A stretch of DNA of 64,000 nucleotides, taken from NCBI GenBank assembly GCA_944381555.1, contig CALWLL010000013.1, forward strand, positions 1 to 64,000, in the 5' to 3' direction. Of the stretch, positions 16,745-25,082 are shown in pieces. Numbering within the stretch: the first letter of the stretch is position 1; each line of letters starts with the position of its first letter. Below the pieces are notes generated by a model. The model did no database searches. It was not told the origin of the DNA and was given only the letters and a program-made list of their open reading frames with translations. The DNA comes from an uncultured Agathobacter sp. GTDB lineage: Bacteria > Bacillota > Clostridia > Lachnospirales > Lachnospiraceae. The position numbers and the translations under genes are program-made.

Positions 16745-17656
16745 TTAAAGAATAGCGGAATCTGTGATATTGCCGATTTCTATAACGAAGTGAACAATAC
16801 CAAAAGGGTAGCAGACCGGAAAATGATATGCACGGTTTGTAAAGCTGATTAACGAATTGTTCTCGGCTGACAATATACCAATGGTAAGTTCAATAGAATG
16901 ATCGTTAGAGGCATTCACAATAAAAAGTCCGTTATGAAGATTGATAAAGTCTTCAATGGAAGCGAAGACAAATTCGTTAAACTCCGTATATTCTTCGCCG
17001 GTGTATCGTTTGGCAAAAGCGATTGCAGTAGATTTTTCCATAGAGAGATAGGTGTTTATCCCATAGCTGCCGTTGATAGATTGCTTTACACAGCATTCTG
17101 TTGGAAATTCTTTGCACAAATCAGGCAAAAGGGCGGTAAAATCGTCCCCAATAAAACGGATAAAGTTATTAAACAGCAATTCCAGATAGGATTTACCAAA
17201 AGAGGAGAAGGAGGTTTCTGATAAGAGTGAAAAGTTATCAATCAAACTCTGGACTACATCTTTGCTGTTTGCGTTTAATTCCAATTCTAAAAATTCATTC
17301 TGTGAACGATAGTCAGCAAGAATATTAAAAAATTCCTCATAAGTGAATATGCCATTATCAATCAAAATCTGACCTAAGGTAAGAAATGCAGGGCATTCTG
17401 CGTCCAGAAGCTCAAGAACCTGATCCTGGGTGAGAAATCCTTTTTCTATAGCTAATTCACTGAATTTCTTTTCATCTTTTTTCAGTTGTAAATTTGTTAT
17501 GCTTTCAATCTCCTCAGGAGACATATAACCGGAGTAAAGCGCAAGCGTACTCACTCGCACGATTTCATCTTTTTGACGCATCAGAGCAGGGATAAGCTGT
17601 TCTTTGGTTACATATCCTTTGGAAAACAAGTAATTACCAAAAAATTGATTGTACAT
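16745..17656 (-). CDS. CheX-like protein with N-terminal repeat region
   Basis: 303-residue protein encoded right after a CheY-like receiver on the same strand. The first 120 residues hold about three copies of a short helical pattern (GNYLFSKGYVTKEQL, LAIEKGFLTQDQVL, LGQILIDNGIFTYEEF), reminiscent of the MshEN-type modules that bind c-di-GMP. The C-terminal half (about 145-300) resembles the CheC/CheX fold, whose members dephosphorylate CheY-P or act as localisation domains. I infer a partner role with the neighbouring receiver. The start at 17656 follows GAGGG; an upstream in-frame ATG would overlap the receiver gene. Confidence 0.5.
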   Translation of the reverse strand: MYNQFFGNYLFSKGYVTKEQLIPALMRQKDEIVRVSTLALYSGYMSPEEIESITNLQLKKDEKKFSELAIEKGFLTQDQVLELLDAECPAFLTLGQILIDNGIFTYEEFFNILADYRSQNEFLELELNANSKDVVQSLIDNFSLLSETSFSSFGKSYLELLFNNFIRFIGDDFTALLPDLCKEFPTECCVKQSINGSYGINTYLSMEKSTAIAFAKRYTGEEYTEFNEFVFASIEDFINLHNGLFIVNASNDHSIELTIGILSAENNSLISFTNRAYHFPVCYPFGIVHFVIEIGNITDSAIL

Positions 17657-17681
17657 ATAGTTACCCTCTATAGATGAATGA

Positions 17682-18053
17682 TCAGACCAGATATTTGTTA
17701 ATGACATCTACCATCTGCTCTTTACTGAATGGTTTTTGGATAAAGTCAGCAGCGCCGGCTTCTAAGGCACATTTTAACTGCGTATGTGTACCGACAGATG
17801 AAACAACCACGATGATGGCATCCTTATTAAAAGCCATGATTTCTTTAATAACAATATTTCCATCCTTTTTCGGCATAACAATATCTAAAAACACTAAATC
17901 GGGTTTCTGGGATTTGTAGATATCAATAGCAGTCTGTCCATCAAATGCCTCAAGAATGGTTAGGTCTCCAAATGCCGCAAGAATGTCCTTGATCTGCTTG
18001 CGTGCAAGGATTGAATCATCACAGATTAAAACTTTCCGATCGTTGATATTCAT
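17682..18053 (-). CDS. Single-domain response regulator (CheY-like)
   Basis: Stand-alone receiver domain of 123 residues without an output domain. Phospho-acceptor D57 lies in VFLDIVMP, with the acidic pair D12/D13 at the N-terminus and the conserved switch Ser/Thr and Lys in VVSSVGT and IQKPF. It is expressed from its own promoter (18094-18122) and followed after 25 bases by the CheX-like gene, so the two probably form a small signalling module. The cognate kinase is not in the window. Confidence 0.88.
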   Translation of the reverse strand: MNINDRKVLICDDSILARKQIKDILAAFGDLTILEAFDGQTAIDIYKSQKPDLVFLDIVMPKKDGNIVIKEIMAFNKDAIIVVVSSVGTHTQLKCALEAGAADFIQKPFSKEQMVDVINKYLV

Positions 18054-18093
18054 GAATCTAACGACTCCTTTTTCTTAATTAAAATATAGATTT

Positions 18094-18122
18094 ATTTTAC
18101 ACCTAAAAAGGGGGTAAAGCAA
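18094..18122 (-). promoter_or_regulatory. Promoter of the CheY-like operon
   Basis: On the minus strand: TTGCTT (18122-18117), 17-base spacer, TAAAAT (18099-18094). No flagellar sigma-28 motif is evident. Confidence 0.55.
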
Positions 18123-18258
18123 TGATAACATAAAAAAAATATAAATTGCTGGAATACAAGAAAAGATATGCTATAATGAGCGAAAGCAGGAAGAACGCAT
18201 TTATGTGTTCGGCGGGCGGAGAATTACAAAAGTCTATAGATAAGGAAGGTACTGTTTT

Positions 18259-18600
18259 ATGGAAATTAATACAATGTTTGTGATTGACGTGATTATTGTC
18301 ATTTTAGGAATATATCTGTTTTTTCTTTCACTGCGCATGAAGGCAAAAAAGAAAGTGGAGAAATTTATTCTTCCTGAAGAGGTTATAAGCAAATGCAAAA
18401 AGGAGGCGGAATTAGCGGAATATCTGTCGCTTCGTCTAATGTTTTTTTCAATTACTATAACAATCGGCGGAGTTGTAATGGCTTTAAACGAGTCAGTTAT
18501 TGATATGGGAAGATGGATTTATCCTGTTGTCGGAATCGTAACCGCAGCGTTTCTAATTTTCTACAAACAACTGACAGATGCAAGGACGAAATACTGTTAA
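18259..18600 (+). CDS. Small membrane protein, unknown
   Basis: 113-residue protein I do not recognise. Three hydrophobic segments are visible (about 7-26, 59-77 and 84-101), with a basic Lys-rich loop after the first (KAKKKVEK). GGAAGGT lies a few bases before the ATG, and a plausible -10 (TATAAT near 18172) lies upstream. It sits alone between the divergent CheY operon and pckA. Confidence 0.65.
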   Translation: MEINTMFVIDVIIVILGIYLFFLSLRMKAKKKVEKFILPEEVISKCKKEAELAEYLSLRLMFFSITITIGGVVMALNESVIDMGRWIYPVVGIVTAAFLIFYKQLTDARTKYC

Positions 18601-18617
18601 ATTTTAGAAAATTTTAA

Positions 18618-18650
18618 TTGACAAAAAAATGACATAGTGTATGATATAAT
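18618..18650 (+). promoter_or_regulatory. pckA promoter region
   Basis: TTGACA (18618-18623) and TATAAT (18645-18650) with TG one base upstream of the -10 (extended -10). The 21-base spacing is longer than ideal, so the extended -10 may carry most of the activity. Confidence 0.55.
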
Positions 18651-18705
18651 AGACGAAAAAGTTTGATTAAAAATTAAACATTTATAAACAAGGAGGACTT
18701 AATCT

Positions 18706-20430
18706 ATGGCAACAAAAGCGTTTTATCCGCTCAATGAAATCGGCGCTGGTAAAGTTGGTTTTTCAAAAACCCGTTCCATTATCGAAGCTGCTTTCTACGG
18801 AAATAATGTGGTAAAAGTAAACACCTTAAAAGAGGCTTATGAATTAGCGAAAAACTCTCCGGGAACTGTTGTAACAGATATGCCGGTTAAAGATGGTGAT
18901 ACATTTGGACTTGAAAAAGATGCAAAAGTATTGTTATTTAACGATGGTGCCGTAACAGGCCGTTATGCAGCCGCACGTCGTATCAAAGGCGAACCGGGAG
19001 TGGATGAAGTTAAATTGGATAAAGTGGTTATGGATGCCGTATATGAAGCTCGTTGGAAAACACTTTACCATGCAGAATGCTATATCGGTCTTGATCCGGA
19101 ATTTATGGTAAAAGCGCATCTTCTGATTCCGGAAGGAGAAGAAAACATTCTTTACAACTGGATGTTAAACTTCCAGTATATGTCTGATGAATATGTAAAA
19201 ATGTATAAAGAGTCTAAGCTTATCGGTGACGGTAATGAACCGGATGTTTACATCTTCTCAGATCCACAGTGGGCGCCGCACGAAGCACCGGATGTTGATT
19301 ATAGCTGCTTGAGCGACCCGCTTACACTTTGCTATTTTGATACAAATGCAAACTGTGCATGTATCCTTGGTATGAGATACTTCGGTGAACATAAGAAGGG
19401 AACTCTTACAATGGCATGGGCAATTGCTAACAGAAATGGTTATGCATCATGTCACGGCGGACAGAAAGAATACTCATTAGAAGGCGGAAAGAAATTCGTT
19501 GCATCTGTATACGGTTTATCAGGCTCCGGTAAGTCAACACTTACACATGCAAAACACAATGGTAAATATGACGCTTTCGGCGGAATCAAAGTTCTTCATG
19601 ATGATGCTTTTATTATCAACACAGATACCTGTGCATCTATCGCTTTAGAGCCAACTTATTTCGACAAAACATCCGATTATCCAACAGGATGTCCGGATAA
19701 TGAATATTTATTAACAGCTCAGAACTGCTCATGTACGATGGACAGCGAGGGCAAGATTCAGTTAGTAACAGAAGATATCCGTAACGGCAACGGACGTGCA
19801 ATCAAATCAAAACTTTGGTCACCAAACCGTGTAGATAAGATTGACGCTCCTGTAAATGCAATCTTTTGGATTATGAAAGACCCGGTAATCCCGCCGGTAG
19901 TTAAATTAAAAGGCGCAGCTTTAGCATCTGTTATGGGCGCTACACTTGCTACAAAGACATCTACTGCTGAGCGTGTTGCCGCAGGAACAGACCTTAATGC
20001 ATTAAGATTTGTTCCATATGCAAACCCATTCAGAACATATCCGTTAGTTAACGATTATGAGAAGTTCAAAAAGTTAGTAGAAGAAAAGAACGTAGATTGC
20101 TATATCGTTAATACGGGCGATTTCATGGGAACAAAATGCAAACCGGCCGATACATTAGGTATCCTTGAAACAATTGTTGAAGGAAAAGCAAACTTCGAAA
20201 AATGGGGACCATTCGATGATATCGAAATTATGTATGACTGGTCAGGAAAAACAGCAGACTTTACACCGGACTTAAAAGATGCTGATTATGTAGCTCAGTT
20301 AAAAGCTGCTATGGAAAGCCGTCTTAATGCAGTAAAAGACTTTGCTGTTAAGAAAGAAGGATATGACAAACTGCCGGATGAAGCGCAGGCTGCTATCCAG
20401 AAGCTGGTTGATGAAATCTCTGCTTTATAA
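18706..20430 (+). CDS. pckA: Phosphoenolpyruvate carboxykinase (ATP type)
   Basis: Catalyses ATP + oxaloacetate to PEP + CO2 + ADP, or the reverse as an ATP-yielding step in anaerobes. 574 residues, slightly longer than the usual 530-540. The kinase P-loop GLSGSGKST is at 270-278, followed by the metal-binding DDAF segment (VLHDDAFIIN). AGGAGG precedes the ATG. Single-gene transcript ending in a clean terminator. Oxaloacetate links it to the biotin-dependent decarboxylase operon at 49.6-55 kb. Confidence 0.93.
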   Translation: MATKAFYPLNEIGAGKVGFSKTRSIIEAAFYGNNVVKVNTLKEAYELAKNSPGTVVTDMPVKDGDTFGLEKDAKVLLFNDGAVTGRYAAARRIKGEPGVDEVKLDKVVMDAVYEARWKTLYHAECYIGLDPEFMVKAHLLIPEGEENILYNWMLNFQYMSDEYVKMYKESKLIGDGNEPDVYIFSDPQWAPHEAPDVDYSCLSDPLTLCYFDTNANCACILGMRYFGEHKKGTLTMAWAIANRNGYASCHGGQKEYSLEGGKKFVASVYGLSGSGKSTLTHAKHNGKYDAFGGIKVLHDDAFIINTDTCASIALEPTYFDKTSDYPTGCPDNEYLLTAQNCSCTMDSEGKIQLVTEDIRNGNGRAIKSKLWSPNRVDKIDAPVNAIFWIMKDPVIPPVVKLKGAALASVMGATLATKTSTAERVAAGTDLNALRFVPYANPFRTYPLVNDYEKFKKLVEEKNVDCYIVNTGDFMGTKCKPADTLGILETIVEGKANFEKWGPFDDIEIMYDWSGKTADFTPDLKDADYVAQLKAAMESRLNAVKDFAVKKEGYDKLPDEAQAAIQKLVDEISAL

Positions 20431-20446
20431 TTTATAATGATGATTT

Positions 20447-20480
20447 ACACCGAACGAAGAAATTTGTTCGGTGTATTTTA
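20447..20480 (+). terminator. pckA terminator
   Basis: ACACCGAAC (20447-20455) pairs with GTTCGGTGT (20466-20474), followed by ATTTTAT. The intergenic repeat starts immediately after it. Confidence 0.8.
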
Positions 20481-20522
20481 TATCATAGGAAAGACAGTAA
20501 TCGCTTTGCGATACCGTTCGGG
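20481..20522 (+). repeat. Terminator-linked repeat, short copy (B1)
   Basis: Begins TATCATAGGAAAG, then jumps to the distal part of the repeat (AGTAATCGCTTTGCGATACCG). It lacks the second inverted arm and the central segment seen at 25479-25606. It starts right after the pckA terminator. Confidence 0.65.
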
Positions 20523-20565
20523 CGCGTACTTCATTTTTAGAAATAAAAAAGTAATGAATTTCCTG

Positions 20566-20594
20566 TTGAATAAAATGATATACTAAAGTATAAT
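20566..20594 (+). promoter_or_regulatory. Promoter upstream of the 6S RNA
   Basis: TTGAAT (20566-20571), 17-base spacer, TATAAT (20589-20594). This would start RNA near 20601, about 90 bases before the predicted 6S 5' end. A weaker alternative, TTCACA-17-TACATA (20660-20688), would start near 20694. A 10-base direct repeat, ACAAGCTGCA (20624-20633, 20663-20672), lies between them. Confidence 0.5.
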
Positions 20595-20689
20595 TGATTT
20601 ATACAAATGACGAACGGGTTTTTACAAGCTGCAAAGGATAGCTTACGGAAGATAATGTATTCACAAGCTGCACAGGAAAACATACATAA

Positions 20690-20873
20690 GATGGCCTGAA
20701 ATGTGCGATAATCCTATATATTTAGAACCTACATCACTTTGAATGGGATTCCTATATGAGCTGCCGGATGTCAGGCCGCCTCGTATCAGTGGAAGGCAGA
20801 ACGCAGACTGCGGTTACCCACCTAGCATTTAGCTAGGCGTCTAAATTGTAGGAACCGGCATTTTGGGTTACAT
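20690..20873 (+). ncRNA. ssrS: 6S RNA
   Basis: About 180-nt structured RNA with 6S layout. The closing stem pairs 20694-20703 with 20859-20868 (three wobble pairs). An inner stem pairs CCTACA (20728-20733) with TGTAGG (20847-20852), and a terminal hairpin pairs CCTAGC (20821-20826) with GCTAGG (20832-20837). The stretches ATGGGATTCCTATATGAG and GTATCAGTGGAAGGCA and the CTAGGCGTCTAA end match what I recall of clostridial 6S RNAs. 6S RNA mimics an open promoter and sequesters housekeeping RNA polymerase. No good reading frame exists here, and a strong terminator follows. Confidence 0.75.
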
Positions 20874-20888
20874 AAAGAACGAAAGATA

Positions 20889-20922
20889 AAGAAGCTGCTT
20901 AGCAATAAGCGGCTTCTTTTTT
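20889..20922 (+). terminator. 6S RNA terminator
   Basis: A 13-bp stem (20889-20901 with 20906-20918, one wobble, loop GCAA) followed by a run of T to 20922. Confidence 0.88.
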
Positions 20923-20924
20923 AG

Positions 20925-21013
20925 TATCATAGGAAAGTCCGTGATGCATTAACGTGTGAAGAAAGCGGCTTTCCTATGATAAAATACTCCGCTAAGGATG
21001 TGTACCTCGCGGA
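20925..21013 (+). repeat. Terminator-linked repeat, copy B2
   Basis: Inverted arms ATCATAGGAAAG (20926-20937) and CTTTCCTATGAT (20969-20980) enclose CCGTGATGCATTAACGTGTGAA. They are followed by the shared tail CTCCGCTAAGGAT...ACCTCGCGGA, in which TCCGC can pair with GCGGA. Starts three bases after the T-run of the 6S terminator. Confidence 0.8.
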
Positions 21014-21041
21014 CATATTATGTTGAATGAAGGTAAAGGGT

Positions 21042-22691
21042 ATGAAAGAGAAGTGGAAATATAAAAAGCTATTTTATTTAATGCTTATCATAGTGGCGTT
21101 TTCTTTAGGAGTTACAGCAATCATTATATCGGGAATGATTAATGAAACGGATGGGAAAGAGGCAAAATACTGGTTTTTTGAAGAATCTATGCAGACTGGA
21201 AAAACTGTGAAGCTGGAAAATGTCTATATATACAGCGCCGAAAATAATCAGATTGAATTTTTGTACGACAATATACACTATGCAGTAGAGGGAACGCTGG
21301 CACAATCCTTTCAGGGAGTTGCCGATATTGTGATAAGCGGTGACCAAATCTCTAAGGTGCGTATTAAGCCGGATGGGGCAAGTGGTGTTCTATATTCTTA
21401 TGATGACGATTCTGTTACAGTAATCTGCGAGCCGGAGGATATAGAAACGGGTACCGACGGTGATAAAAATAAGAGCGCTGACAGTATAGAAGAATTGACA
21501 AGGGATACGGCTATTCCGATATATAAAGCAGAAGACGGCCAAATCGCTCAGGCAAACTGGAATCATATGATTGTAGGGACTTCCGAGATTTGCTGCATTA
21601 TGGAAAACGGACAGGTATGTGCAGTTATCATAGAAGAATCGCTTCCTACAGATATTCGTGTGGTGATAAAAAACGGCAGCTCTATATTTTATACTGAATT
21701 ATATGTAAAAAAACAGTCGGAGGGGACATTGGTAAATGTTTCTTCTTATATGACAGAACAAGAACTTGAGGTATTAGAACTGGATGATGATAAAGGGCTT
21801 ATATTATGTGATAAAGTTGGAAATGCACTGGGAGAAGCATATGAGGGCAGTTTTCGCATAATAAAAACAGGAAGTGGAATGGTGTTGGTAAATGAACTTC
21901 CGATTGAAACCTATGTAAAATACGTTCTTCCGTCAGAGATGCCCAAAACATTCCATGAGGAAGCACTAAAAGCACAGGCGGTATGCGCCAGAACGTTTGC
22001 TTATGATCAAATGAGCAATCAGTCATATGCCATGTATGGGGCAAATTTAGATGACAGTACTTCTTTTCAGGTATATCACGCAACAGGGCGCTTTGCCGAG
22101 ACGGATGCTGCGGTAGATGCTACAGAAGGAGAGGTTATCACCTGCAATGGCGAACTGATTACATGCTATTATTTTTCGACCAGTGCCGGCATGACCAACG
22201 ATATGAGCGTATGGGGTTCAAAAACACCAGAGTATATTAAAATATGCAGTTCAGAGGATACAGAATCGCCGTTTTACCGTTGGAAAGCGTATCTGGATAT
22301 TTCATCTGTCTGTGAAGAAGAACGTGGGAAACTAAAATCAGTGGAGGTAACGGGAAGTAATTCATCGGGTTATGTGACAGAGTTAAAACTTATATTTGAT
22401 AAAGAAACGCAGATATTAACCAAAGAAAATGACATCCGAAGAGCCTTAGGCACATATTTACAGGAAACAGTCCTGAATAATGGAAAAATCCGAACGGATT
22501 TTTCTATGATTCCAAGTGCAAATTTTACGGTAGCAGAGATTACGGATACACAGATTGTGTTAGAAGGGGGCGGATTCGGGCATGGAATTGGGATGAGCCA
22601 GTATGGCGCGAATCAAATGGCACAGAATAATTTTGGTTACAAAGCTATAATTGAGCATTATTATCATAATGTTGTTGTGAAAAATATATAA
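21042..22691 (+). CDS. SpoIID/LytB-domain protein
   Basis: 549-residue membrane-anchored protein with one N-terminal transmembrane segment (about 9-31) and an extracytoplasmic remainder. The C-terminal third is the SpoIID/LytB domain, with the conserved EALKAQAVCARTFA and the final GFGHGIGMSQYGANQMA block. SpoIID is a lytic transglycosylase acting on stripped glycan strands during engulfment; LytB-type relatives act in wall remodelling. The long N-terminal region is not in short SpoIID proteins, and no spoIIQ/spoIIID neighbours are present, so this may be a paralogue rather than spoIID itself. Start 21042 is preferred (AAGG upstream); 21027 is possible. Confidence 0.8.
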   Translation: MKEKWKYKKLFYLMLIIVAFSLGVTAIIISGMINETDGKEAKYWFFEESMQTGKTVKLENVYIYSAENNQIEFLYDNIHYAVEGTLAQSFQGVADIVISGDQISKVRIKPDGASGVLYSYDDDSVTVICEPEDIETGTDGDKNKSADSIEELTRDTAIPIYKAEDGQIAQANWNHMIVGTSEICCIMENGQVCAVIIEESLPTDIRVVIKNGSSIFYTELYVKKQSEGTLVNVSSYMTEQELEVLELDDDKGLILCDKVGNALGEAYEGSFRIIKTGSGMVLVNELPIETYVKYVLPSEMPKTFHEEALKAQAVCARTFAYDQMSNQSYAMYGANLDDSTSFQVYHATGRFAETDAAVDATEGEVITCNGELITCYYFSTSAGMTNDMSVWGSKTPEYIKICSSEDTESPFYRWKAYLDISSVCEEERGKLKSVEVTGSNSSGYVTELKLIFDKETQILTKENDIRRALGTYLQETVLNNGKIRTDFSMIPSANFTVAEITDTQIVLEGGGFGHGIGMSQYGANQMAQNNFGYKAIIEHYYHNVVVKNI

Positions 22692-22814
22692 AAAACAATA
22701 CTATTTTTTAGTAACTTTTTAAATCACTTTTTCGTTTATTTTCGGTACCGGTTGCGCTATAATGGAATAGTAAAAAAACAGCGTTTCATAGGGGAAGCGC
22801 AAGGAGGGAAAAGA

Positions 22815-24074
22815 ATGAAGAAAAGTATTATGAAAGTATTAGCTTCGATGTTAGTACTCGCAATGGCAATTACTGCATTGGTAATTCCGAATGCATCAGC
22901 AAAAGCTGCTGAGAACTATTATATTGCTGGAAGTATGCAGGGGTGGGACAATGGTAATGATGCATGGAAGATGACCCAGTCAGGTGATAATTATGTATAT
23001 ACACTTACCAGATTAGAGGCAGATGTTATTTATGAGTTTAAAGTAACAGATGGAACATGGGATAATGCTTGGCCGAGCAGTAATTATACTTTTAAGCTTG
23101 AGACAGTATCGGATGTTGTTGTTACATTTAATTCAACTTCAAAGGAAATCACTATTGCAGGTGAAGGTCTTCCGAAAACTGCTGAATATTATGTGTGTGG
23201 TAGTATGAATGAATGGGCTTTAATGCATGCTGATTATGCGATGACCAAAGTTGAGGGAAATTATGTATTAACAATCAAAGATCTTGAGGTTGGTACATAT
23301 ATGTATAAGGTTAATAATGGTACATGGAATGAAGCGTATCCGGAAAAAGATGCTGAGTTTGAGGTAAAACAGGCTGGAGAAGTTGTTATTACTTTAAATG
23401 GAACAACACATGAGGTTACAGCAACCGGCTCTGCGCTTGAAGAAATAGAAACAGAAACACCAACAGAAACTGAAACAGAAACACCAACAGAAACTGAAAC
23501 AGAAACTGAAACAGAAACATCAACTGAATCACAGACACCAACTGACACTCAGAATCCAGATGATTCAGAGGAAGAAGAAAAGAGTGATTACACTCCGGTT
23601 TACAAAGCTGCAACAATCGTAGGTGATTTCTCAAAACTTACAAATCCAAGCATTACAGCAAGCTGGGATGTGGCAAATACCGCAGCAAACATGAAACATC
23701 TTGGAAATGGTATCTATGTATATGAACTTACTTTTGATAAAACAACAGAAGAGATAACCGTTAACTACAAAGTAGCATTTGACAATTCATGGGATACAGC
23801 AATTGGTTATGACTATGAAGGAAAGAAGTTTACAACAGCCGATGGTTCAGATAACCTCTACATCACAATTCCGGCAGGAACAACATCTGTTAAGATTTAT
23901 GCAGATGAAAATGGACTGGTAGCATATAATACAATCCAGAATCCGGATGAAGCAGCCGCATTATTGGCAATTGTTTCTAAGGGTGATGCAAATATCGCAG
24001 TAATCGGTATGTTGATTTTAGCTGGCGCTGCATTAGTAGCAGTTGGTGTAATCAGCAAAAAGAAAGCTGCTTAA
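22815..24074 (+). CDS. Membrane-anchored surface protein with carbohydrate-binding-like modules
   Basis: 419 residues: a signal peptide (about 1-30, ending ASAKAA), two similar modules of about 80 residues starting YYIAGSMQGW and YYVCGSMNEW (the pattern of X25/pullulanase-type and starch-binding modules), a Thr/Glu-repeat linker (about 212-250), a third beta-rich module (about 260-375), and a C-terminal transmembrane helix followed by KKKAA. There is no LPXTG, so it should be held in the membrane with modules reaching through the wall. A role in holding starch or a similar glucan is inferred. Start 22815 follows AAGGAGG by seven bases. Confidence 0.7.
   Translation: MKKSIMKVLASMLVLAMAITALVIPNASAKAAENYYIAGSMQGWDNGNDAWKMTQSGDNYVYTLTRLEADVIYEFKVTDGTWDNAWPSSNYTFKLETVSDVVVTFNSTSKEITIAGEGLPKTAEYYVCGSMNEWALMHADYAMTKVEGNYVLTIKDLEVGTYMYKVNNGTWNEAYPEKDAEFEVKQAGEVVITLNGTTHEVTATGSALEEIETETPTETETETPTETETETETETSTESQTPTDTQNPDDSEEEEKSDYTPVYKAATIVGDFSKLTNPSITASWDVANTAANMKHLGNGIYVYELTFDKTTEEITVNYKVAFDNSWDTAIGYDYEGKKFTTADGSDNLYITIPAGTTSVKIYADENGLVAYNTIQNPDEAAALLAIVSKGDANIAVIGMLILAGAALVAVGVISKKKAA
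23447..23545 (+). repeat. Tandem repeat encoding the Thr/Glu linker
   Basis: Short imperfect units of the type ACAGAAAC(W)CCAACAGAAACTGA are repeated in-frame within the surface-protein gene. Such coding repeats are prone to slippage and length variation. Confidence 0.75.
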
Positions 24075-24098
24075 TTACATAGTAAATTAACGATACTT

Positions 24099-24128
24099 AA
24101 TCGGAGGAAGCATATGCTTTCTCCGATT
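24099..24128 (+). terminator. Surface-protein terminator
   Basis: AATCGGAG (24099-24106) pairs with CTCCGATT (24121-24128), with an inner AAGCAT/ATGCTT stem. Only a short T-rich stretch follows. Confidence 0.6.
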
Positions 24129-24154
24129 GATTTCTAATACATGTGAAAAAGTTG

Positions 24155-24319
24155 TTGACAGCAGAATAAAACTATGTTATTTTGTATGAGTTGATAACAA
24201 ACAAGTAGAGTATCCACTCTCACCTAAGCGTAATTGAGCGACTTAGAGTTCATATTTCCAACATGTATTTTTGTGTTAGAGATTTTTAGTGGATAGTCTG
24301 CCTATCCACTATTTTTTTT
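24155..24319 (+). promoter_or_regulatory. infC-rpmI-rplT leader with attenuator
   Basis: Promoter TTGACA (24155-24160), 17-base spacer, TATTTT. The leader ends in an intrinsic terminator, AGTGGATAG (24288-24296) pairing with CTATCCACT (24302-24310) before eight T. An upstream TATCCACT (24211-24218) is complementary to the terminator's 5' arm and can form the competing antiterminator. This fits the known Firmicutes L20 leader, where excess L20 favours termination. Confidence 0.8.
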
Positions 24320-24333
24320 GGAGGTACAAAGCC

Positions 24334-24840
24334 ATTAGCGAATTACAGATTAATGAACAAATCAGAGACAAAGAAGTTCGTCTTATCGGAACTGACGGAG
24401 AACAGCTTGGTATCGTTTCTGCGAAAGAAGCACAGAGACTTGCTGAGGAAGCTGGTCTTGACCTTGTAAAGATTGCTCCAACTGCGAAACCGCCTGTGTG
24501 TAAGATTATCGATTACGGTAAATATCGTTATGAACAGGCCCGTAAAGAAAAAGAAGCTAAGAAGAAGCAGAAAACTGTGGAACTTAAGGAAATTCGTTTG
24601 TCTCCAAATATTGAAGCTAACGATTTGAATACCAAAGTAAATTCTGCAAAGAAATTCATTGAAAAAGGAGACAAGGTAAAAGTTACACTTCGTTTCCGTG
24701 GCCGTGAGATGGCTCATATGAATCAGAGCAAACACATCTTAGATGATTTTGCCGAGGCACTTGCAGATATTGCAATAGTGGAGAAAGCGCCGAAGGTAGA
24801 AGGTAGAAGTATCGGAATGGTGCTGGCAGAAAAGAGATAA
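24334..24840 (+). CDS. infC: Translation initiation factor IF-3, ATT start
   Basis: IF-3 (168 residues) binds the 30S subunit and polices start-codon choice. The protein begins ISELQINEQI at an ATT codon (24334) with GGAGGT eight bases upstream (24320-24325). An in-frame ATG at 24289 lies inside the attenuator hairpin and has no ribosome site. AUU starts are a known conserved feature of infC, letting IF-3 repress its own translation. The N-domain, the Lys-rich linker (EKEAKKKQKTVELKEIRLS) and the C-domain are all present. First gene of infC-rpmI-rplT. Confidence 0.95.
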   Translation: MSELQINEQIRDKEVRLIGTDGEQLGIVSAKEAQRLAEEAGLDLVKIAPTAKPPVCKIIDYGKYRYEQARKEKEAKKKQKTVELKEIRLSPNIEANDLNTKVNSAKKFIEKGDKVKVTLRFRGREMAHMNQSKHILDDFAEALADIAIVEKAPKVEGRSIGMVLAEKR

Positions 24841-24861
24841 TACATTAAGGAGGATTTTATC

Positions 24862-25059
24862 ATGCCAAAAATTAAAACAAAAAGAGCAGCCGCAAAACGT
24901 TTCAAAGCAACAGGAACAGGAAAATTAAAAAGAAGTAAAGCGTATAAGAGACATATCTTAACTAAGAAAACAACAAAAACCAAGAGAAATCTTAGAAAAG
25001 CAGCATTGGTTGATTCAACAAATGTTAAGACAATGAAGAAGATTTTACCATATATGTAA
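24862..25059 (+). CDS. rpmI: 50S ribosomal protein L35
   Basis: 65-residue, strongly basic protein of the large subunit, with the family start [14 protein letters not shown] and the HILTKKTTK segment. AAGGAGG lies upstream. It sits 21 bases after infC and 23 before rplT, the conserved order. Confidence 0.98.
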   Translation: MPKIKTKRAAAKRFKATGTGKLKRSKAYKRHILTKKTTKTKRNLRKAALVDSTNVKTMKKILPYM

Positions 25060-25082
25060 GATTGTAGTAGGAGGAAAATAAC

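Noticed and set aside
20600-21026. Possible small protein gene in the 600-base gap after pckA
   Set aside because: No frame with a ribosome site exists; the base pattern and nested pairings fit a 6S RNA with its own terminator.
23447-23545. Regular short repeats resembling a small CRISPR-like array
   Set aside because: The units are in-frame codons for Thr/Glu/Pro inside a surface-protein gene, with no spacers and no cas genes.
24289-24333. ATG start of infC at 24289
   Set aside because: It lies in the attenuator stem, has no Shine-Dalgarno, and adds residues absent from IF-3; the ATT at 24334 has a perfect site.
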